Shown: positions 1 through 8,254, counted from the stretch's first letter. The stretch is 52,060 nucleotides of DNA from Phocaeicola coprophilus (GCA_016900015.1 JACJJM010000025.1:1-52060), one strand, 5' to 3'. The notes: a model not told the origin generated them from the sequence alone. A program made the numbers and translations.

Positions 1-55
1 CCCCCTTCGGAATAACTCCAAGGGGACGATGGATGGCATCAAGGACACAGCATGG

Positions 56-290
56 TTTGTAGCACCTCTATATAAGAATTGTCATTCACAGCGGTGAATA
101 CAAAGTACTATGACGGCGCAAATATAGGGAAAAAGAGGATATTAGTTATAATAAAAGAGCGACAAAAAAATAATCTTTTTTCACTTGTTCCAGTTAAAAG
201 GATTTCATTTTTATGCCTTATATCAGATTAGTATATTGATTATCAATGTAATAATAAAAAGTGACACCTCTTATATAGAGGTGCTACAAA
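56..290. repeat. 235-bp element with perfect 22-bp terminal inverted repeats
   Basis: The arms at 56-77 and 269-290 are exact reverse complements (core GTAGCACCTCTATATAAGA). The interior is A+T rich and has no coding capacity. This is the architecture of a miniature inverted-repeat element, an IS remnant or an invertible segment. No clear target-site duplication is visible at the edges. A -7-like TATATTTG lies inside on the minus strand, without a well-placed -33 box. Confidence 0.7.
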
Positions 291-429
291 ACGGTTACAC
301 CAAGTGAGAATTCTTTTAGACACCGATTACATATTCTTATTTTTTAAGATTAGGACTCACTCAATAGTCCTACATTCCGGGACTGACACTTCGATGTGGA
401 TTAACATAAAATGAACTATCCACAATCTG

Positions 430-571
430 CCTACATGCACTCAAACACATTCATTATCCCCACCCACTTGTCGGGGACGTTCGGTCGGAGCGTCCGGGAG
501 ATGGTATTATTCGCAAACGTTAGCCGTTTTGTACGGTATGCGGACGCTCCGACCGAGCGTCCCGACAAATT
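430..571. repeat. dispersed palindromic repeat, copy A
   Basis: The segment starts with TACATGCACTCAAA and carries a long imperfect inverted repeat. The left arm (about 478-511) reads GTCGGGGACGTTCGGTCGG; the right arm (about 541-570) is its near reverse complement. Related sequence occurs at 14822-14890 (inverted), 15828-15893 and 16630-16690, so this is a family and not a chance hairpin. Confidence 0.6.
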
Positions 572-601
572 GGGTTTAAAATGTTTGTGAATATTCAATT
601 A

Positions 602-800
602 AACCCAAATCGGTCATTAGACCGCTCAAATGTTCTTTTTTCTAACTAAAGTAAAGCTCTTCGGTTATCTTGCCCACTTCTGCCAGCGTCTTGCTCCCCG
701 TCTTGCCTCGACGTAGCCCGCTACGCCTTCTGCAAGTCGAAAAGCAATACGCAAGACGTGAGTGGACAATCTACCCAAAGTCTAATGACCGATTTGGGTT
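602..800. repeat. 199-bp MITE-like element with 21-bp perfect terminal inverted repeats
   Basis: The arms at 602-622 and 780-800 are exact reverse complements (core CCCAAATCGGTCATTAGAC). Near the middle is a short palindrome, GTAGCCCGCTAC. The element at 25899-26093 has the same plan: nearly the same length, about 18-21-bp ends of different sequence, and the same central TAGCCCGCTA. The two therefore appear to belong to one family of non-coding elements. Confidence 0.65.
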
Positions 801-865
801 AAAGGGACACACGACCCATTTCGACACACTTTCCATAAAAGCCGTTGACAAACCATACATACCAA

Positions 866-903
866 ACAAAAAGAGCCAGCTCCTTGTAAAAAAGAGCTGG
901 CTC
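866..903 (-). terminator. intrinsic terminator of uxaB
   Basis: A perfect 10-bp stem (873-882 with 894-903, GAGCCAGCTC/GAGCTGGCTC) is followed on the minus strand by TTTTTGTTTG. It lies about 40 bp past the uxaB stop codon, as expected for a rho-independent terminator of the uxaB transcript. Confidence 0.85.
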
Positions 904-940
904 TCATCAGATAATGTCTAAGAATATCTTATACGATCTC

Positions 941-2380
941 TTAAAGAATTGTCTTTACTGTATCCAACATACCCTTTTCCTGGATAGAATTCAAGAAGGA
1001 TACGACCATGTCAGTCAAGCCGGGGATTTGGTTCAGGTCCTCGTTCCAGATGGATGTTGCACCCAAAACGCCTTCAGCCACCTTACGAGTGTCACCCGTA
1101 GCCCAAAGGTCTTTCAACAGTTGCATGATTTCCGGAGCATCGTTCGGAACGATTTCAGAACCATCAGCACGTGTTCCACCTTTATAATAAGTAATGATTG
1201 CTGCCAAACCAAGAACCAATCCTTTCGGCAATTCACCTTTACGCTGCAAGTAAGTCTTCAATCCCGGGAGATCGCGTGTCTCGTATTTCGGGAATGAGTT
1301 CAGCATGATGGATGTCACCTGGTGATCTACAAACGGATTGTTGAAACGCTCCAATACATCCTTGGCAAACTGCTGCAACTCCTCTTTCGGCAGATTCAAC
1401 GTTTCCATCAATTCGTCAAACATGACCTTATGGATAAACTTGCCGACAACTTCATGCTGACAAGCATCACGAACGATATTGATGCCGGACAGATAAGCCA
1501 CCGGAGAGAGTACTGTGTGAGGACCATTCAACAAAGTAACCTTTCTCTCGTGATAAGGAGCTTCAGAAGGCACGAACAATACGTTCAGGCCAGCCTTGTC
1601 TGCGGGGAATTCCTTTGCAATCTCTTTCGGAGCTTCGATAACCCACAAGTGGAAAATCTCTGCCTGAACCACCATGTTGTCATCATACTGAAGTTTTTCT
1701 TTGATGGCATCAATATCTTTACGAGGGAATCCCGGAACGATGCGGTCTACCAATGTCGCATAGACACCGCAAGCTTCTTCAAACCAAGTCTTGAATTCTG
1801 CTCCCAAGTTCCACAAGTCAATGTACTGATAGATGCATTCTTTCAACTTATGGCCATTCAAGAAAATCAATTCACAGGGGAAGATGATCAGACCCTTGCT
1901 CTTGTCACCATTGAAGGTCTTGAAACGATGATAAAGCAATTGAGTCAGTTTGCCCGGATAAGAGGATGCCGGCGCATCGTCAAGCTTGCAAGAAGGATCA
2001 AAAGCAATACCGGCTTCAGTCGTATTTGAAATAACAAAACGCATTTCAGGTTGCTCAGCCAGTTTCATATACTCTTCAAACTGAGTATAAGGATTCAGGG
2101 CACGGCTAATGACATCAATCATAGTCAAGCTGTTTACCACATTGCCCTTGTCCAAACCTTGCAGATTGACGTGATATAAGCAGTCTTGCTTATTCAACAT
2201 GTCAACCATTCCTTTGGCAATCGGCTGAACGACAACAACACTGCTGTTGAAGTCTGTTTTCTCATCCATGTTGTAAATGATCCAATCAACAAAAGCACGA
2301 AGGAAGTTTCCTTCACCAAACTGAATAATCCTTTCAGGACGTTGAGCCTTAACGGCTGTTTCTTTGTTTAACGGTTTCAT
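941..2380 (-). CDS. uxaB: tagaturonate reductase (altronate oxidoreductase)
   Basis: This 479-residue protein belongs to the mannitol dehydrogenase / long-chain polyol dehydrogenase family. It should catalyse NADH-dependent reduction of D-tagaturonate to D-altronate in the cytoplasm, the second step of galacturonate catabolism. The N-terminal Rossmann segment carries FGEGNFLRAFVDW (residues 21-33), and the family active-site pattern K-x4-N-x2-H appears as K280, N285, H288. Length fits UxaB. It follows the LacI-type regulator by 25 bp on the same strand, and uxaC (the preceding enzyme) lies just beyond, divergently transcribed. Altronate dehydratase (UxaA) is not in the window. The pathway context separates it from mannitol or fructuronate dehydrogenases, although UxaB and UxaC homologues can also serve glucuronate-derived substrates. 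Confidence 0.92.
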   Translation of the reverse strand: MKPLNKETAVKAQRPERIIQFGEGNFLRAFVDWIIYNMDEKTDFNSSVVVVQPIAKGMVDMLNKQDCLYHVNLQGLDKGNVVNSLTMIDVISRALNPYTQFEEYMKLAEQPEMRFVISNTTEAGIAFDPSCKLDDAPASSYPGKLTQLLYHRFKTFNGDKSKGLIIFPCELIFLNGHKLKECIYQYIDLWNLGAEFKTWFEEACGVYATLVDRIVPGFPRKDIDAIKEKLQYDDNMVVQAEIFHLWVIEAPKEIAKEFPADKAGLNVLFVPSEAPYHERKVTLLNGPHTVLSPVAYLSGINIVRDACQHEVVGKFIHKVMFDELMETLNLPKEELQQFAKDVLERFNNPFVDHQVTSIMLNSFPKYETRDLPGLKTYLQRKGELPKGLVLGLAAIITYYKGGTRADGSEIVPNDAPEIMQLLKDLWATGDTRKVAEGVLGATSIWNEDLNQIPGLTDMVVSFLNSIQEKGMLDTVKTIL

Positions 2381-2405
2381 AATATGTTAATATTAAAAAT
2401 GTGAT

Positions 2406-3470
2406 TTACAAATTATACGATTCAACATAGTAATCGATATTCTCCTTTATCAGAATATCCACAGGCATATAACAGAAAGGCGGAACATCCCGCTTGAACA
2501 CCAACTTGTCCACCAGCATCTTAATGCTGCTATATCCTTGCATGGCCGGACGTTGGCCTATCAGGTAATTGATCACGCCATCCTTCAGCAGCTTCACATT
2601 CTGAGGCAGCAAATCATATCCAATCAGACTCCGAAGAGGATGATTGCGCTTCTTCAAATACTCTCCGACTCTGTACACACGGGAATTGAACACGACTCCT
2701 CCGCTCACAGACGGATGTTGCTCAAAGAATGTATCCAGAATCTGGTCATTCTCATCGCCATCCCGCTTCAAGATGACGTCATATATCTTCACATTCAGAT
2801 GTTGTTCTTGAATATATGCATTAAATCCCTCCAGACGACGCTGCATCTGGAGTTCTTGTGAATCCGGGTTCTTTTCCGTGCTCAACAGGACAATCTCCTG
2901 ACCATCAAATCTTGTGTCACAAAAGATACGCGCTGCAATATACCCGCTACGAAAGGAATCCTGCCCGACATACGTCAACGCTCCGGCTCCTTCCACATTC
3001 ACGTCTATAAAAGCAAACAACGTGCCTTGCTCTTTCAGACGCCGCACCAGGTTAAAAGTTTCAGCATTGTAATTGGGAGCAATCAGAACCGCATCAAACG
3101 TTTTCTTTAGCAGATTCTCGCCTTCAGCCACATAAGAGGCTTTATCGGAATGGTCATAATAGATGAAATCCAAACTGATATTGAACGGCATAACTTCTTC
3201 CAAGGCTTTCTTTACGCCGTTGGCAACCGAACACCAATAATCATTCGTCACATATTTAGGGATGAAACACCCTAAGTGATACTTCTTTTTACGCGCCAAT
3301 CCGATGGCATACATATTCGGCTGATAGTCGATGTCTTTTAATATTTCCTCGACCTTCTTCTTACTGCTTTCAGAAACTTCGCCTCGCTGGTGTAATACCC
3401 GATCGACTGTACCTGTCGATACGCCAGCCATTTGCGCTATATCTTTTATTGTGTATTGTTTTTTATCCAT
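2406..3470 (-). CDS. LacI-family transcriptional regulator of hexuronate genes
   Basis: This 354-residue protein has a LacI helix-turn-helix at residues 5-30 (TIKDIAQMAGVSTGTVDRVL) followed by a periplasmic-binding-protein-like sensor domain (about 60-340), with the usual hinge region between them. It is transcribed with uxaB, 25 bp upstream of it, and divergently from uxaC. The simplest inference is that it senses a hexuronate or pathway intermediate and controls both transcripts from the shared gap. A good Bacteroides-type promoter lies upstream at 3535-3565, and a palindrome TAACGGTTA at 3590-3598 is a candidate binding site. The effector cannot be read from the sequence. Confidence 0.9.
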   Translation of the reverse strand: MDKKQYTIKDIAQMAGVSTGTVDRVLHQRGEVSESSKKKVEEILKDIDYQPNMYAIGLARKKKYHLGCFIPKYVTNDYWCSVANGVKKALEEVMPFNISLDFIYYDHSDKASYVAEGENLLKKTFDAVLIAPNYNAETFNLVRRLKEQGTLFAFIDVNVEGAGALTYVGQDSFRSGYIAARIFCDTRFDGQEIVLLSTEKNPDSQELQMQRRLEGFNAYIQEQHLNVKIYDVILKRDGDENDQILDTFFEQHPSVSGGVVFNSRVYRVGEYLKKRNHPLRSLIGYDLLPQNVKLLKDGVINYLIGQRPAMQGYSSIKMLVDKLVFKRDVPPFCYMPVDILIKENIDYYVESYNL

Positions 3471-3534
3471 AGTCTTTTGCTTGTTCTAAAGCATCTGTGT
3501 TTTCTAAAGGCAGTAAAATCATTAAATTTTGCTA

Positions 3535-3565
3535 CAAATATACGAACTTATTTTGCTATGACAAA
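3535..3565 (-). promoter_or_regulatory. Bacteroides-type promoter for the lacI-uxaB transcript
   Basis: On the minus strand, -33 TTTG (3562-3565) and -7 TATATTTG (3535-3542) are separated by exactly 19 bp. This matches the Bacteroides sigma-ABfr consensus TTTG-N19-TAnnTTTG. The start codon at 3470 leaves a leader of roughly 55-60 nt. Confidence 0.7.
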
Positions 3566-3589
3566 TAAAATATCTATTTTCGTGTTCGA

Positions 3590-3598
3590 TAACGGTTA
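3590..3598. promoter_or_regulatory. candidate LacI-type operator between lacI and uxaC
   Basis: TAACGGTTA is a 9-nt palindrome placed between the divergent promoters, where one repressor could act on both. A second inverted repeat, TTGGC-N7-GCCAA at 3631-3647, lies just upstream of the uxaC promoter. Both are candidates from symmetry and position only. Confidence 0.35.
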
Positions 3599-3648
3599 AT
3601 AAAGTTAAATCTATGTTTTAGAGCATAAGTTTGGCAATATTAGCCAAG

Positions 3649-3679
3649 TTTTGTCCAAATTATGTACAACTTATATTTA
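3649..3679 (+). promoter_or_regulatory. candidate uxaC promoter
   Basis: A TTTG (3650-3653) and TATATTTA (3672-3679) with 18-bp spacing resemble the Bacteroides -33/-7 pair with one mismatch in the -7 box. Transcription would begin about 20 nt before the chosen uxaC start at 3706. This also argues against the longer open frame beginning at 3631. Confidence 0.4.
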
Positions 3680-3705
3680 CTATACACGATTTAATTCTAA
3701 GTATT

Positions 3706-5112
3706 ATGAAAAAATTTATGGATGAGAACTTTCTGTTGCAAACGGAGACTGCACAGAAGTTATACCACGAACATGCGGCCAAGATGCCAATCATCGACTA
3801 TCACTGTCATCTAATCCCCAAAATGGTAGCAGAGGACTATCAATTCAAGTCTATCACCGAAATCTGGCTGGGTGGTGATCACTATAAATGGCGTGCAATG
3901 CGTTCCAACGGCGTCGACGAACGTTACTGCACAGGAAAAGATACTACGGATTGGGAAAAATTCGAGAAATGGGCAGAAACAGTCCCCTATACATTGCGCA
4001 ACCCGCTCTATCACTGGACTCATCTGGAACTGAAAACGGCTTTTGGCATCAACAAGATTTTGAATCCTAAAACAGCACGCGAAATCTTTGACGAATGTAA
4101 CGAGAAGCTCCAAAAGCCGGAAATGTCTGCACGCAACTTGATGCGCCGTTATCATGTAGAAACCGTCTGCACGACTGACGACCCCGTTGATTCGCTGGAA
4201 TATCACATCCAGACCCGTGAAAGCGGATTTGAAATCAAGATGCTTCCGACATGGCGTCCGGACAAAGCCATGGCTGTGGAAGTGCCGTCCGAATTCCGCG
4301 CATATATCGAAAAGCTGGCAGAAGTCAGCGGCGTGGCTATCTCCAAATTCCAGGATGTCATCGACGCTTTGCGCAAACGTCACGACTTCTTTGCGGAACA
4401 AGGTTGTCGCTTGTCCGACCACGGTATTGAAGAATTCTATGCAGAAGACTATACACCGGCTGAAATTGAAGCTATATTTAATAAGGTATATGGAGGCCAA
4501 GAGCTGACAAAAGAAGAAATCCTGAAATACAAATCAGCCATGTTGATCGAATTTGCCATCATGGACTATGAAAAGGGATGGACACAACAGTTCCACTACG
4601 GAGCTATCCGCAACAACAACACGAAGATGTTTAAGTTGCTGGGACCTGACACAGGCTTCGATTCCATCGGAGAATTCAACACCGCAAAATCAATGGCGAA
4701 GTTCCTTGATAAACTGAACACACAAGGAAAACTGACCAAAACAATCCTCTACAACCTGAATCCTTGCGCCAATGAAGTCATTGCAACAATGTTGGGCAAC
4801 TTCCAGGATGGATCTGTGCCGGGCAAAATCCAGTTCGGTTCGGGATGGTGGTTCCTCGATCAAAAAGACGGTATGGAAAAACAAATGAACGCATTGTCAC
4901 TATTGGGTCTGCTGAGCCGCTTCGTCGGAATGTTGACAGACTCTCGTTCATTCCTCTCATATCCACGTCACGAATACTTCCGTCGCACATTGTGCAACTT
5001 GCTGGGTAATGACGTCGAAAACGGAGAAATCCCCGTTGAAGAAATGGAACGCGTGAATCAAATGGTAGAAGACATCTGCTATTACAACGCCAAGAACTTC
5101 TTCAACTTCTAA
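3706..5112 (+). CDS. uxaC: glucuronate/galacturonate (uronate) isomerase
   Basis: This is a 468-residue amidohydrolase-fold uronate isomerase. It converts D-galacturonate to D-tagaturonate and D-glucuronate to D-fructuronate in the cytoplasm. The metal-binding HxH motif is at H33/H35 (MPIIDYHCHL), and the family's conserved blocks run through the protein (for example FGSGWWFLDQKDGM and DSRSFLSYPRHEYFRR near the C-terminus). The frame is open from 3631, but the ATG at 3706 is chosen: it gives the family-typical length, starts directly with the conserved MKKFMDENFLL, and sits downstream of the candidate promoter. Its product feeds UxaB, encoded divergently. A strong terminator hairpin follows at 5136-5171. 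Confidence 0.95.
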   Translation: MKKFMDENFLLQTETAQKLYHEHAAKMPIIDYHCHLIPKMVAEDYQFKSITEIWLGGDHYKWRAMRSNGVDERYCTGKDTTDWEKFEKWAETVPYTLRNPLYHWTHLELKTAFGINKILNPKTAREIFDECNEKLQKPEMSARNLMRRYHVETVCTTDDPVDSLEYHIQTRESGFEIKMLPTWRPDKAMAVEVPSEFRAYIEKLAEVSGVAISKFQDVIDALRKRHDFFAEQGCRLSDHGIEEFYAEDYTPAEIEAIFNKVYGGQELTKEEILKYKSAMLIEFAIMDYEKGWTQQFHYGAIRNNNTKMFKLLGPDTGFDSIGEFNTAKSMAKFLDKLNTQGKLTKTILYNLNPCANEVIATMLGNFQDGSVPGKIQFGSGWWFLDQKDGMEKQMNALSLLGLLSRFVGMLTDSRSFLSYPRHEYFRRTLCNLLGNDVENGEIPVEEMERVNQMVEDICYYNAKNFFNF

Positions 5113-5135
5113 CAAATTTTCCTCATCCTGATTAT

Positions 5136-5171
5136 AAGAGGGCATCTTTTCCTATGAGAAGATGCCCTCTT
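5136..5171 (+). terminator. terminator hairpin after uxaC
   Basis: A 13-bp perfect stem (5136-5148 AAGAGGGCATCTT with 5159-5171) with a 10-nt loop lies 24 bp after the uxaC stop codon and insulates it from the cob operon. Only a short pyrimidine stretch follows the stem, so termination efficiency is uncertain. Confidence 0.7.
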
Positions 5172-5187
5172 CCTGTGATTAATCCGT

Positions 5188-5195
5188 TAACTTTG
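5188..5195 (+). promoter_or_regulatory. possible -7 element of the cobUTSC operon
   Basis: TAACTTTG matches the Bacteroides -7 consensus TAnnTTTG and lies 33 bp before the cobU start, but no TTTG is seen at the expected -33 distance. Only about 56 bp separate the upstream terminator from cobU, which is too short for a cobalamin riboswitch. Confidence 0.35.
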
Positions 5196-5227
5196 CACGG
5201 GAATTTTTCTAGTTTATCCATACGCAC

Positions 5228-5737
5228 ATGAAACGAATCATACTCATCACCGGAGGACAACGGTCCGGCAAAAGTGCTTTTGCTGAAAAAATGGCACTCA
5301 GCCTTTCCCCCACCCCGGTCTACCTGGCCACAGCCCGTGTATGGGATGATGAATTCCGGCAACGCGTCATCCGGCATCAACAGAATCGGGGACCCCAGTG
5401 GACCAATATCGAAGAAGAAAAAGAATTGAGCAAACACCAACTTGACAAAAGGACTATCGTCATTGATTGTGTCACATTGTGGTGCACCAATTTCTTTTTT
5501 GACCTGCATTCTGACGTAAGCTCTGCACTCGAAGCCGTCAAGGCAGAATTCGACCGATTTACTGCGCAAGATGCGACTTTCATCTTCGTGACCAACGAAA
5601 TCGGACTAGGAGGCGTTTCTGAAAACAAACTGCAACGCCAATTCACAGACCTCCAGGGATGGGCCAACCAATACATCGCATCGCATGCTGACGAAATGTA
5701 TCTTCTTGTCAGTGGAATACCTTTAAAAATCAAATAA
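5228..5737 (+). CDS. cobU: adenosylcobinamide kinase / adenosylcobinamide-phosphate guanylyltransferase
   Basis: This 169-residue bifunctional enzyme phosphorylates adenosylcobinamide and then transfers GMP from GTP to give adenosylcobinamide-GDP, the activated substrate of CobS. The Walker A loop is at the N-terminus ([12 protein letters not shown], residues 6-17). Other family blocks are visible: [10 protein letters not shown] around residue 50, DCVTLW near 80, [12 protein letters not shown] near 120. It is slightly shorter than the usual 175-185 residues but appears complete. It is the first gene of a cobU-cobT-cobS-cobC run; cobT starts 4 bp after its stop. Genes of corrin-ring synthesis are not in the window, so salvage of imported cobinamide or corrinoids is as plausible as de novo synthesis. 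Confidence 0.95.
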   Translation: MKRIILITGGQRSGKSAFAEKMALSLSPTPVYLATARVWDDEFRQRVIRHQQNRGPQWTNIEEEKELSKHQLDKRTIVIDCVTLWCTNFFFDLHSDVSSALEAVKAEFDRFTAQDATFIFVTNEIGLGGVSENKLQRQFTDLQGWANQYIASHADEMYLLVSGIPLKIK

Positions 5738-5741
5738 CACA

Positions 5742-6782
5742 ATGAAAACTTTTCGCATAAACACACCCGACGAAAACATACGTCCTGCACTTATCGATAA
5801 AATCAACGACTTGACCAAACCTAAAGGAGCATTGGGAAGGCTGGAAGAACTTGCCCTTCAAGTGGGATTAATCCAGCAGACCTTGTCTCCTGCCCTGCAC
5901 CATCCCTGCAATGTCCTCTTCGGAGCTGACCACGGCATCGTGGAAGAAGGCGTGAGCTTCTCACCGAAAGAAGTGACCTGGCAGCAAATGATGAACTTCG
6001 CTTACGGCCAGCGGGGCGGAGTAAACTTCTTGTGCCGCCAACATGGATTCAGCCTGAAGCTTGTCGATGCAGGCGTGGACTATGACTTCCCTCCCCAAAG
6101 CGGCATCATCGACATGAAAGTACGCAAGAGCACACGCAACTACCTGCATGAAGCGGCCATGACATCCGAGGAGATGAACCTCTGCCTGGAACGGGGGGCC
6201 GAGGTCGTCAGACGTTGCCACGAAGAAGGATGCAACATCATCAGTTTCGGCGAAATGGGTATCGGCAACACTTCCTCATCCTCTCTCTGGATGCATGCCT
6301 TCACGGGCATACCTTTGGAACAATGCACAGGTGCCGGCAGCGGACTCAGTTCGGATGGAATACGCCACAAATATAACGTACTAAAGGCCGCATGGGACAA
6401 TTATCAAGGAGATCATACAGCCGAAGAAATTATCCGTTACTTCGGTGGATATGAAATGGTGATGGCTATCGGCGGAATGCTGCAAGCGGCAGAACTGCAC
6501 ATGACGATTCTCATCGACGGGTTTATCATGACCAACTGCTTGCTGGCGGCAATCCAGCTCTATCCGGCAGTTCAAGCCTACGCTATCTTTGGCCACCAAG
6601 GTGACGAAGCCGGACATAAACTCGTGCTCGACTATATGCAAGCACGCCCATTATTGAACTTAGGCCTGCGTCTGGGAGAAGGCACCGGAGCCATCTGTGC
6701 ATACCCCATTGTAGACTCGGCAATCCGTATGCTCAATGAAATGGATACGTTCAGCCATGCATCTGTAACTAAATATTTTTAA
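5742..6782 (+). CDS. cobT: nicotinate-nucleotide--dimethylbenzimidazole phosphoribosyltransferase
   Basis: This 346-residue enzyme makes alpha-ribazole 5'-phosphate (or an analogue with another lower-ligand base) from nicotinate mononucleotide and a benzimidazole-type base. The length is typical. Family hallmarks are [15 protein letters not shown] at residues 27-41, a [12 protein letters not shown] block at about 66-77, IGNTSSSS at about 175-182, [11 protein letters not shown] near 285, and the C-terminal LGEGTGA segment whose glutamate is the catalytic base in Salmonella CobT. It sits between cobU and cobS (17 bp upstream of cobS). Base specificity cannot be deduced from the sequence. Confidence 0.95.
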   Translation: MKTFRINTPDENIRPALIDKINDLTKPKGALGRLEELALQVGLIQQTLSPALHHPCNVLFGADHGIVEEGVSFSPKEVTWQQMMNFAYGQRGGVNFLCRQHGFSLKLVDAGVDYDFPPQSGIIDMKVRKSTRNYLHEAAMTSEEMNLCLERGAEVVRRCHEEGCNIISFGEMGIGNTSSSSLWMHAFTGIPLEQCTGAGSGLSSDGIRHKYNVLKAAWDNYQGDHTAEEIIRYFGGYEMVMAIGGMLQAAELHMTILIDGFIMTNCLLAAIQLYPAVQAYAIFGHQGDEAGHKLVLDYMQARPLLNLGLRLGEGTGAICAYPIVDSAIRMLNEMDTFSHASVTKYF

Positions 6783-6799
6783 TTCAAACCTGGCCTCTT

Positions 6800-7558
6800 A
6801 TGAACCGGATATTGGCAGCTTTCATGTTTTTTACCCGCCTTCCATTCTGGCGTATCAAGCAAGTGCCGGCAGAATGCTTCAAGCATGTGGTCAACTATTG
6901 GTCATTTGCCGGATGGCTGACAGGAGGAATCATGGCCGGCGTCTACGGCCTGGCCTCCTACGTCTTCCCGGCTGAAGCAGCTGCCATCCTGGCTCTGGCC
7001 GCACGGCTGCTCGTGACAGGCGCCTTGCATGAAGATGGGCTGGCAGATTTCTTCGACGGCTTCGGTGGCGGCACTGACCGCTCACGCATCCTCGCCATCA
7101 TGAAGGACTCGCACATCGGCAGCTACGGAGTCATCGGTCTCATCTGCTACTTTCTACTGCTGACTTGTCTCATCGCAGCGTTGCCTCCCCATCTCGCTGT
7201 ATGCGCGCTGCTGTCATTTGACGCTTGGAACAAATTCGTGGCGGCCAACCTGGTCAACCTCCTGCCATATGCCCGCAAAGAGGAAGAAAGCAAGGCTCAC
7301 ACCGTCTACGACCGCATGAAGCCGAAGGAGTTCCTGCTCGCAGCTCTGGCCGGAATATGCTGGATGCTCATCCTCATGCCACCATTGCTTTGGCCGGCAG
7401 CATTGTGTCCTCTCGTACTGTTTTTCCTGCTCGTCGCTCTCATGAAAAGAAAGCTTGGCGGATACAGCGGCGACTGTTGCGGAGCCACGTTCCTGCTCTG
7501 CGAACTCTCTTCTTATGCAGGTATCTATCTGATTTACGCTCTAACCGAACAACTATGA
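6800..7558 (+). CDS. cobS: adenosylcobinamide-GDP ribazoletransferase (cobalamin synthase)
   Basis: This 252-residue polytopic inner-membrane protein joins adenosylcobinamide-GDP to alpha-ribazole or its phosphate, completing the nucleotide loop of cobalamin. The acidic substrate- and metal-binding motif is clear (ALHEDGLADFFDGFGGG, about residues 75-91), followed by the SHIGSYG block. Several hydrophobic stretches fit membrane segments, notably between 95 and 135 and in the last third. Its stop overlaps the start of cobC (ATGA), indicating translational coupling. Confidence 0.95.
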   Translation: MNRILAAFMFFTRLPFWRIKQVPAECFKHVVNYWSFAGWLTGGIMAGVYGLASYVFPAEAAAILALAARLLVTGALHEDGLADFFDGFGGGTDRSRILAIMKDSHIGSYGVIGLICYFLLLTCLIAALPPHLAVCALLSFDAWNKFVAANLVNLLPYARKEEESKAHTVYDRMKPKEFLLAALAGICWMLILMPPLLWPAALCPLVLFFLLVALMKRKLGGYSGDCCGATFLLCELSSYAGIYLIYALTEQL

Positions 7559-8088
7559 AACTGACATTCATCAGACACACCTCAGTCGATGTCCCTAAAG
7601 GAACATGCTACGGCCAGACGGATGTGCCCCTGCGCGACACATTCCTTCAGGAAGCAGCCGAAGTGTCAATCCGACTGGAAGGGTTGACATTCGACAAAGT
7701 CTATACAAGTCCTTTGAGCCGCTGTACCCGACTGGCCGACCGGTGCGGCTTCAAAGAAGCCGAGCGGGACAACCGATTGCTGGAACTCAATTTCGGTGAT
7801 TGGGAAATGCAGCACTTCGACGACATCAAAGACCCTCATCTGCAAGCATGGTATGACGACTTCCTGCATGTGCGCGCCAGCGGAGGAGAATCGTTCGAAG
7901 ACCAGCGCAACCGGGTCGCGTCCTTCCTGGACGAACTGCGACGGAAACCCTATCAGCACGTCGCACTATTCACCCACGGAGGAGTCATCCTCTGCGCCCA
8001 ACTTTATGCCGGACTGCTCCGCGAGGAAGATGCCTTCCAGTCGCTGACACCTTATGGAGGCTGTGTGACGATTGAAATCGGACGGTAA
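7555..8088 (+). CDS. cobC: alpha-ribazole-5'-phosphate phosphatase, histidine phosphatase family
   Basis: This 177-residue phosphoglycerate-mutase-like phosphatase removes the 5'-phosphate from alpha-ribazole phosphate or adenosylcobalamin phosphate. The catalytic RHT motif is at residues 7-9 (TFIRHTSVDVP), with the general acid region LELNFGDWE near 80 and the second histidine in LFTHGGVI near 140. The open frame begins far upstream at 7225, inside cobS. The ATG at 7555 is chosen because it starts directly with the family N-terminus and overlaps the cobS stop by 4 bp. The operon context supports CobC over other histidine phosphatases. Confidence 0.9.
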   Translation: MKLTFIRHTSVDVPKGTCYGQTDVPLRDTFLQEAAEVSIRLEGLTFDKVYTSPLSRCTRLADRCGFKEAERDNRLLELNFGDWEMQHFDDIKDPHLQAWYDDFLHVRASGGESFEDQRNRVASFLDELRRKPYQHVALFTHGGVILCAQLYAGLLREEDAFQSLTPYGGCVTIEIGR

Positions 8089-8180
8089 GGACACCCCTTC
8101 CCATCAAGACCCAAGTGACGATAAGACATAGCGAAGGTCGGGACGAGGGACAGGCGAAGAAAACGTATGGAGAATCAATA

Positions 8181-8226
8181 AAAAAGCGGATATACCACAG
8201 TGCCGGTCTGTGACATATCCGCTTTT
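8181..8226. terminator. bidirectional terminator between cobC and the META-domain gene
   Basis: A long stem pairs AAAAGCGGATAT (8182-8193) with ATATCCGCTTTT (8215-8226), extended inward by CCACAG/CTGTG. A-tracts and T-tracts flank both arms, so it can serve the two convergent transcripts. Confidence 0.85.
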
Positions 8227-8254
8227 GGTTTTCAAATGGTCTTTTACAATGGGA

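Larger units (their letters stand above)
1..865. other. gene-free, repeat-rich intergenic region
   Basis: No convincing gene is present in this stretch. It holds, in order, a 235-bp element with 22-bp terminal inverted repeats, a short hairpin at 351-372 (7-bp arms TAGGACT/AGTCCTA), a large GC-rich palindrome at about 430-571 and a 199-bp inverted-repeat element at 602-800. An open frame at 670-921 exists only because it crosses the last element. The block looks like a landing zone for small non-coding repeats. Confidence 0.7.

Noticed and set aside
56-290. Invertible phase-variable promoter as the firm explanation of the 22-bp inverted repeats
   Set aside because: Only a -7-like word is inside, with no -33 box, no recombinase and no gene close enough to be driven. 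The element is reported as a repeat.
670-921. Open frame of 83 codons upstream of uxaB
   Set aside because: It crosses the inverted-repeat element at 602-800 and the uxaB terminator; the translation is low-complexity Arg/Pro/Leu rich with no family resemblance.
914-2029. Plus-strand frames opposite uxaB (914-1297 and 1322-2029)
   Set aside because: They are antisense to a well-recognised enzyme gene and have no motifs.
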